A stretch of 64,000 nucleotides of DNA from Azorinus chamasolen (lineage: Eukaryota > Mollusca > Bivalvia > Cardiida > Solecurtidae), in contig OY755244.1 of the NCBI GenBank assembly GCA_963576725.1, positions 32,151,876-32,215,875 of the forward strand, read 5' to 3'. Under the pieces are notes generated by a model. It was not told the origin of the DNA and searched no databases. It worked only from the letters and a program-made list of their open reading frames with translations. Positions 51,901 through 60,900 of this stretch are shown here, piece after piece. The stretch's first letter is position 1. Every line of letters begins with the position of its first letter. Both the position numbers and the translations under genes were made by a program.

Positions 51901-54900
51901 AACAGTCGGAGCAGACTGTGATACTGAGATCTCAGTGCAGTATGGGAAATCCATCAACTACACTTGTGCCGCACGAGTCACACACGAGCTTGCTCCAGAG
52001 TAAGTCGTTTCTTGATTTCAGGATGAAGCTGTGAATGCCGTTTCAAACATTGTAGATCAAGATGAGATGCAGATCAATAAATATTCACAAAGTCATCTAA
52101 AAAACATTGGCAACAAAATCTGAAAATGCCGTATACAATTCCCTAAGTACAGTTTGTATTCAGACAGACCAAATTCAGGCTCTACATAATTGGCTAATAT
52201 CAGTTTAACCCATTCCTTCAAAACTATACCATAATTTTTAAATTTTCCCTTCTTTATAATGACTGCTAGCTTTTGGTAGATTTATTAAAAAAGGTTGGTT
52301 CTAAAATTAGCCAATGAGGGAATGGGTTAATAAAGTCATTACATGGTGACAGGGGCCTCCGTGGCCGAGTGGTTATGGTCTTCGACTGACAATGGCTTAG
52401 CCCCTCACCTCTGTGGGTTCCAATTCCCGTCTGGGCATTCAGATTTTTCATGTGAGGAAGCCTTCCAGCTGGCTTGCGGTAGGTCAGTGGTTCTACTTAG
52501 ATGTTCTTCTGTTCCATGCACAAAATAACTTCTGGGGTCTTCCTCTACCTGTAATTAGCTGGACGTCCTGATATGACTGAAATATTGTTAAAAACTGATA
52601 AAACCAAACCAAACATGGTGACAGATTGACTTTATCCATGAACAGAGGGATTGGATGTCCTGTAGGCACTGTCTGATCAGGTTCTACTCTGTTTGCTTTT
52701 TGCAGTTCTACCGTTTCTGCCATTGCCAAATCATACTTATATACAGCTAATTAATATTACTTGTAATGATGTCATTGTTTCTAACATGAGTATTCTTGAT
52801 GTGAAGAATTAATATTCATAATGTCATGGTTTCTGACAGGTGAAGGATTAGTTGTTAATTTGTAAATTGCTAGAGACTCGTAGATCTCACAAGGTTTTAT
52901 ATATCTATTGAATTGTAGATGCTCTTTGCCCTCCAAGAACTGTCAGAGACTGCTGGATCTCACTGGTCCCATGCAGGTTGGAGGCCTACCAACACTGCCT
53001 TCAAGCTTCCAGGTACAGAACAAGGACTATGTTGGCTGTATGAGAAACATCCTCATTGATGGCCAGTTGCTCGACTTGAACACGTCCATCGCTAATAATG
53101 GCACGGAGGTGGGGTGTGAGAGTAAGAAACAGTTCTGTAAAGGAGCGCCATGTGCTCATGGAGGTGAGTACCTCTCCAGTATTATAAATCATTTTGATGT
53201 CTAGATGGAAGCAATTCTATTTTTTATGAGTCCAGACTTTCTAACCTACAGGTGTTTGTAATTTTCCAGACAAAAAAAAATACTAGTTACCATTATCCTC
53301 AATTCTTGAAATAAATTTTGATTGAGGAAAAAAAACAGGAAAAAACTTATGAGTGAATGGGTTTGGTAAAACCTTTTACTTCACATAAATGCCTTTCCAC
53401 ACCCTTGCAAACAGAGTAGACCCAGGTCAGCAGAGTCTACTCTGTTTACCAATGAAATAATATAGGTATGATTCTTCAGTTTCTGACATGGTAAATTATA
53501 CCATTATTCATGATGCCATTATAAAAAAGAAATCAGCTATTCAGGATGTCAATATTTCTTACTAAATGTTCATAAGGTAAAGGGTTAATTGCATTAGATA
53601 GACTCCAAAAATATCTTGCCAGTGGTATCATTTTTCCATATGTTGGTAGAATTGTCAATAAATTTAATCACCACTGCTTACAAAAATTACCTGCATATAG
53701 AAGGCTAACCAAGACAGTGATAAAGTTATTTCAGTGCCTGTTTCATTCTGGTTGAAATAGTGATAATTTGAATCAATGCTGGTTCTATTCTGGTTGTCAC
53801 AGTGATAAATTGTTTCAATGCCTGTTTCAATTAGGTTGACATATTCATAAAATGGTTTTAATGCTTATTTCAGGTTCATGTACTGATGGATGGCGTACAT
53901 ACAGATGTTTATGCCCTGATGGTTGGGGTGGGAAGGATTGTACCACAGGTAAATTTAGATTCTATATCATGGCTTGTTGAATGTGTTTATTTCAGTATTT
54001 AAACTTTTAGTGACCACTCAATTATTAAAGCAAGAAGTCACTCCTTATGGGAGCTTCTGCATCACTTTTGACCTGTATTAAGCTGCTACTTGCCTAAAAG
54101 ACCATAACAAGATTAGCTGACAGAATCATATCTGTATTATATCATAAGCAAACAGAGCAGATCCTGATCAAATATGGGTCTACTCTGTTTGCAAAGGCAT
54201 TGAAAAATGTATTTACGGAGTAAAGGGTTAATATCTCTTAAACTAACCATCATTTCCATGGATAATCATAAATTTATCCACAGCATAATGAATATAAAAA
54301 TATCTAATTCCAGTGACTGAGTCCCAGCGGCAGTTGTCAGGGGATGGCTATATGCACTACTCTAATGGGAACCGACTGATACCTGCAGTCAACACCAAGT
54401 GGTTCAATGGTCTGTCCTTCAGGACCCGGAGCCAGACAGGAACACTGATGTTCATATTGGAGCAGAATGCAGAGAATATCTTTATACAGGTTAGAGAAAT
54501 AGATAAGATGCACAAATTAAAACGTTTTTAAGAAAAGATGTTTATTCTTTCACCAAACCCCACAACCCACTCTTTAGAATTGTCTCTTTGAGATGATTCT
54601 AAAGAGTGGTCATAGCATAAAGCTTGGTGGAGACATAATAATTTAAATATTTGAATACTCACCTTTATCTATAGCTCTGCAGGTGAGTTATGCTCAAGAG
54701 ATGAAATAAATGGTGTCATAGTCTTGATGTCATCAGTGCCATGACAAGAACTTACTATGTGAGTCTGTTAGAAAAGTCCTGTAGTTGTTTCTCAAAGAGT
54801 TTCGATCAAGACAAGCTGCTCTGTATATCAGCAGCAGCATGTGACTAAGGCCTTCACTATTTCTATACAGTAGGACCTGTCTTATGCGACCATTCATTTA

Positions 54901-57900
54901 TTGAACATAGTCTGAAAAAAGTCTGTAAAAGACTCTTTTTTAATCTACTTGCTTTGGAGCAAATGCCTTATTTATCACAGCAATTTCAAAACTAAACAGT
55001 TCTACAATTTTCCTTTTCTCTAGTGAATGCTCCATTTATTGCAATAGGTTTATTCAAAGAGGTTGGATTTAAAAATAGCCTATGAGGTAATGGGTTAAAG
55101 GCCCAGATTACACCTGTTTTTTTAATGGCTGCTGAACATAGGTTCTACTGTAGTTTGTTGTGTCACCTGCCGAGAGGCAGTGTGTCACTTAGGGATCACT
55201 TTTCCGTCGTCTGTCTGTCTGTCTATCTGTCCATCACACTTTCTTTTTTTAGCTGTCATTTCTAAACTAATCATTATAGAGCTTTCAAATTTCACACATG
55301 CAACAAGCATGATGAGAGGATGTGTCATGCACAAGGGCCACAACTCTAGCATCAATATTTTTTGAGTTATTCCCCTTTTTCATATTAACAATAAGTTTTT
55401 GTGTCAGCTGCGAGCAGGTGACACGTGTTCCTCCGAACACTCTTGTTTACTAGTTAGTTTGGCAGAACCTTCTTATTTGATACATTTCACAACATTTGAA
55501 CATTGTTTAAACCCTGTCAAATTATTTGATGAAAAAGGATTTTATTTGAATGCTATTATTTTTCCCCCCAAAAGCTCAAGGATGGCTACATTGTGTATAC
55601 ATATAACAGCCGTGCTGGAGATCAGGAGTTCAAGTTTGACACAGCTTTGGTCAATGATGGTCAGTGGCACGACTTTGAGGCTCGGTGGCAGGAGAATCAG
55701 CTTATACTAATACTGGACTATGGACAGATTGAGGTATGACCAATGTGGGCAAGGAAACTTATGAGTATGTAGACTTTTATGTTGCAGTTTATTGTCAGAG
55801 TTTACTTATTTGCAGTTTATTGTCAGAGTTTACTTATTTGATTTATTTTGTGGTAAAAATATAGATTTAGCTGTACAATTTATTTGAAAAAAAATCCAGA
55901 ATGTAATATTTTATTTTTTCTAAACATTAATTCATTGTAAGTATTAAATCTTTGTATGATAATATTTTTCTGCAAAAATTGTCATCTGTTTCATTTCTCA
56001 TATAATCAGATCTGGGGGGAAATTGTTTTTGCCCTGTCTGTCTGTCACAAACTTTAACATTGGTCATAACTTTTGAGCCAGTACAGATAGAGACTTGATG
56101 TTTGGCATGCATGTGTATGTCATGAAGCTGCACATTTTGAGAGGTGACATGTCAAGGTCAAGGTCATCCTTCAGGGTCAAAGGTCATATCGGGGCATAGT
56201 GTTTCACAAACACATCTTGTTTTTCCAGTTTTCAAAAATATAGACAGAGGGTCAAACAGTTTAGATCCTTATGAGAAGTCGAGTTTCTCAGTGTCTCTTC
56301 TGGATCCAAATTCATTGCATCACAAATTCATTGCTATCCTGCAATACTGAATGCTATAATTTCACTATTTCAGCGAGTGTATCCAATTCAAAATACCCTA
56401 GTACAAAAGATTATCAGTGACGTATATGTGGGAGCTCTCAAGATGCCCGATGTTCCAGCAGACAACTTCTTCACAGGCTGCATAAAGGTACAAATTGTTT
56501 ATTTCAGTAGACCTCCTTAACCCTGTCTAGATGATATTCATGACATCATTATTTCTTACATGAATATTCATGGAGAAAAGGGTTAAATTTAATGATGGTA
56601 TATGAATGAAGGAATGTGTTACCATGACATACTGTAGAATCAGATCTTTATTATTCCATAAGCAAACAGCAGACATTGATCAGATGGCTCCTACAAGACC
56701 CATCTTATCTGGGTCTACACTGTTACACTCATTTTATTGCAGTTGTAGAGAGGTTTTTGCTGTATTTTCAACAGTGTCAATTGAAGCGGGTGATCTACAG
56801 AAACATGTGTATGCTCTTAGTGCCGATATACATAGAATATTTTCAGGGGACAAAAATTCCACTCGTTCTCTCGTAATTACGAGTGGAAAAATGAAAGGAC
56901 GAGTAAATTTTCCAGTCAGGTCGTCCTTCAGGATGAGTCAGTTTTCTGAGAGAAAAAAATATTTACCTCATAGCAGTTTGTCCATGGCGAACATGCTTAA
57001 TCTATTTATCGTGAATCGTCAAAACCTCAAGCAAAATGAAACCGGAAACGAAGACATGCAGTATAGAAATACTAATAGTCAGTCCCCTACTGCCAGATTA
57101 TCCCGGTATATCGTTATATCACGGCCATACAGATCCGTGACAATGTTGAATAAACAAGTTTGAATTTTTCGGAGAAACGTACGGCAACAATTTAGTAATG
57201 TAAATTTTGATACAGAAAAAGCCTGTAGTGGAAAATCACACACGTTTAATTTTGATTCGGATTTGTTTAAATTAATTAAAACTTGACTTTGGGTCTGTAA
57301 AAGTAAAACGTGTTGATTTCATAATATTATTCCGCCGTACTATGCTATCACTGGTAATGGAGCAAATTGCTTGAATAATTAATTACTCGTTCAGATATAT
57401 TATGCGGAAACTTAAACTATTCAGTTCAGTACAATGTTTTAATTAACCGTTGATACGACGGGGAGCCGAAAAAAAAAGTCTCATGTGCTGAAGAATAGAA
57501 CCGAAAAATGTTTCCAAGTGCGGGTTGCTATGGTTAGACTGCGTCGACGAAAATGTTGATTTTTATGCCTTGTCTGCTCTCAAATATTAAGTATGTAAAC
57601 CAGTCAAAAGCTTCAGCAGCTGAAGATGTCGGACATCAGAAAAATATTACAAGGTGGGAGAGACAGTGAAAAAAGAGAGAAAGAGCGTGAGTCAGAGAAA
57701 GAAAAGGCAAGAACTGCAAAAAGAAAAGCCACTCAGAAAGATTACGATATATCTAAGCGAGCTCGAACTGCACAAAATGACTGGTTCAGCAAATTTCCAT
57801 GGGCGAAAATGGAAGAAGGGGTGCTATTTTGTTCCGTATGTAGAAAATACCGGTAACTCTCCATTTCGTCTACTTCCCATTTCGTCTACTTCCCATTTCG

Positions 57901-60900
57901 TCTACTATTTTGGCTTTTGTTCCCATTTCGTATACTCCTAATTTTACACCCTTTCCCATTTCGTCTACTGCTTATATTTTTCATGTCTACTGCCATGAAC
58001 TTATATTTTTATGTCTTTGACCAATATTATATTATCTTCACAGCACACAAAATTCATGCATTTGAGGACTTTTTAATATCAAGTTGTAATGTTTTTGTTG
58101 ATCTTGACCCAAATTATTGATCTGGATCAAAACCTAAAACAGGATTGTGTAGGAGTTTTAAAATTTTATGCAAGCAAAAATGCAATTTTAAAAAAACAAG
58201 AAACCACTTCAGCCAATCAAGGAAAATGATTATCATCTACACTTTTGATCTGGATCCAAACCCAACTGATGTAACTCATGGTAATTCTTAAGAAAACATG
58301 ATTATGCAATGGCCCTCTAACAGTGATAGGTGTCAAAAATACTACTGTGGATTAAGTCTGCTGCACAAAAAAGCATCTTAAATTAAAAGCAAGTATAAAA
58401 AATTATGACAACACATTAAAAAGTCCTAAAATATCTGAATCTTGTACGATATTAATAAAATAACTGAGTAAATATAACTTAATTATAACAGTAGACGAAA
58501 TGGGAACAGGATAAAATTTTAGAGTAGACGAAATGGGAATGAATTACAGTAGACGAAATGGGAAGTAGACGAAATGGGAATAAACCGAAAATACCCTGGC
58601 CTTTCAGATCAGAAAGCTACCCTAGTTATAGGGGTTAGAGACAAGTATAGAAAAGAAACATTAGAATGGCATTCCAAAAGTGAAAAACACACAAAGTGTT
58701 TTGCTTATTTATTTCATACTAAAAAGAAGGACGAGTAATATCGTTGCAGGACGAGTGGATTTTATAAGAAACTCGTCCTGTAGGACGAGTACTGTTGTAA
58801 AAAAAAATTGTCCCCTGATTTTAGCATTTTAAAGTAATTTTTCTTCAATTTGTTCAAGTGTTTGGATCCTAATAAGATGGCATTCAGGAGCTATACACAG
58901 TTAGTGTGCATTTGTGTTTATACCCAATTAGGAGAAAAGGTACATGATCTTTACAGCACTTGACTTTATGCCCCAATATTGAATATTTGTAAAATAAAAA
59001 TGAAACAGTTTGGATGTAGATAAGACACTCAATCATTCTATGTCTTATCACTGTATAAACATTGGAACAGTACATCCATTTGAGAATCTAAATGTACAAG
59101 AAATTTTTGTATTTTGCTTACTTCCACAGAATCCCAGAGTTGGCAATACACAGAATTCCGTGCTACAGAAGCCAGAGATTGTGAATGCTCCTAAAGGCTG
59201 TAATTCTCCTGACCTGTGTGACACCAGTCCATGTGTTACTCGTGCAGAGTGTGTCAGTGAATGGGAGGGCTACACCTGCAAATGTCCTCCAGGTAATCAG
59301 GAATTTGCAATCAGCTAACATATTGCTCCTTTTGAATATTACTTACCATTTCGTTGTTTTGAGGTTTTGACATGTTTTAGTTCATATGAATCAGCTGTTA
59401 ACATTCTGTTGTGTTAACAGATAAATGTATGGGATTGTCTAGAGTTTAAGATCCAGTGTGAATCTCTTTACCTCACAACCATGCCTATTAACACCTTTGT
59501 AAACAGAGTAGACCCAGAGCAGATGGCTATGGCTCTGGTAGGAGTGGTCTGATCAGTGTCTCTTCTGTTTGCTTATGAAATAAAATACAGACCTGATTCT
59601 ATTTTTCTTCCATATCTAAAAGCTCCTGTGTTCATATGTCAGTATAAGATATCAGCTAATAAATATTCATGACTGTAATTTCATTATTTCTTACACAAGT
59701 ATTCATGAGATAAATGGTTCAAACCATAATGCTTGATGTATTGCCTCACTCAGTGTGCATAGGTTCTACAGTTTTTGCCATGGTCAAAGATTCCTGTGCT
59801 CTTACATGAATATTCATGGAGTAAAGAGTTGAAATGTTTTTGTTACATGGAGCTCGTTCATTTACTTACAGGAACACTTGGACCAAATTGTGATAACATC
59901 TGTACCCAGTACAACCCATGTCAGAACATGGCCAACTGCCGGCACCAGCCCGGCAGTAGCTATACCTGTGAGTGTGGCAAGTTACAATCAGGACAGTACT
60001 GTGAGGTAGTGACCACTCAGCCCTGTCCTGCCAAATGGTGGGGCTACCCTGTCTGTGGGCCGTGCCCAGCTGAATGCTCCACAGAAAATGGTTTTGACCC
60101 AAACTGTGACAGCATTACTGGAAAATGCTCGTGCCTGGTAAGTAAGACGTGGCACTTTGCCCATTAGTTGTGTGGAAGATATACTCAGTTACTAGTTCAA
60201 TTTCTTAAAGTTGATAGACAGGCCTTGGAGTCATTTGTAGTTCTCTTGTCTCTGTGTTTTGTTACACTGACAAGCATTGACATTCATTCAAATTTTCCAA
60301 AATTAGCCAGTGGTTTCTAACAAATTTTGCCTTCACCAAACTTGATGAAAATTGTTGTGGTTTGTCTCGGCAATGATTAATAACCAGTCATATAAGCCTT
60401 TAGAAGGTACTTTAAGGTACTTTAGAATTATGGCCGTTGAAGTTGGACATATTACTTTTTTCCACCTTGAAAGTGATATATGAAAGGTTTATTCCCATTT
60501 CGTCTACTTCCCATTTCGTCTACTGTAATTCATTCCCATTTCGTCTACTCTAAAATTTTACCCTGTTCCCATTTCGTCTACTGTTATAATTAAGTTATAT
60601 TTACTCAGTTATTTTATTAATATCGTACAAGATTCAGATATTAAAAAGGATTGTAGTTTGTAACATATTGGCACTCTTGATTGCCATGTTGACAGACAGA
60701 CTATGGCTATGGCCTCCAGCTGTGGGGCTCTTTGTTCTTGCTTCCTGCATTTACAGATATGCCTTGATATCCTTGTTGCAGTACTGTTGTTTTTTTGTAG
60801 GCTAGCCACTATCGCCCAGCTGGCAGTGACGTGTGTTTACCTTGTCAGTGTTATGGACATGGCTCTACAGACTTTCAGTGTCACCCAGTGACAGGACAGT

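Larger units (their letters stand above)
56844..58817. mobile_element. 1974-bp TIR element carrying a broken zinc-finger ORF
   Basis: Ends CAGGGGACAAAAATT and AAAAATTGTCCCCTG are inverted repeats, flanked by ATTTT on both sides (a possible 5-bp duplication). Sub-terminal GGACGAGT / ACTCGTCC motifs recur at both ends: ACTCGTTCTC, AAGGACGAGT, CAGGACGAGT, AAACTCGTCCTG, AGGACGAGTA. Termini beginning CAGGGG and such motifs are hAT-like, but the flank is not a clean 8 bp, so the superfamily is uncertain. No transposase domain is visible. Confidence 0.7.

Noticed and set aside
51585..51902. Extending exon 5 upstream using the open frame that begins at 51585
   Set aside because: The upstream part is an inverted D element; the clear acceptor CTATTTCAG at 51889 and the CELSR match starting right after it set the exon start.
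52353..52440. tRNA-Ser gene
   Set aside because: The B-box is mutated (TTCCAATTCC), the 3' acceptor strand is missing, and target duplications show it is the head of a SINE.
56606..57163. 185-codon open frame on the + strand
   Set aside because: It begins in an inverted C element, crosses the TIR of the 56844 element and has no domain or biased composition. It is an open frame by chance.
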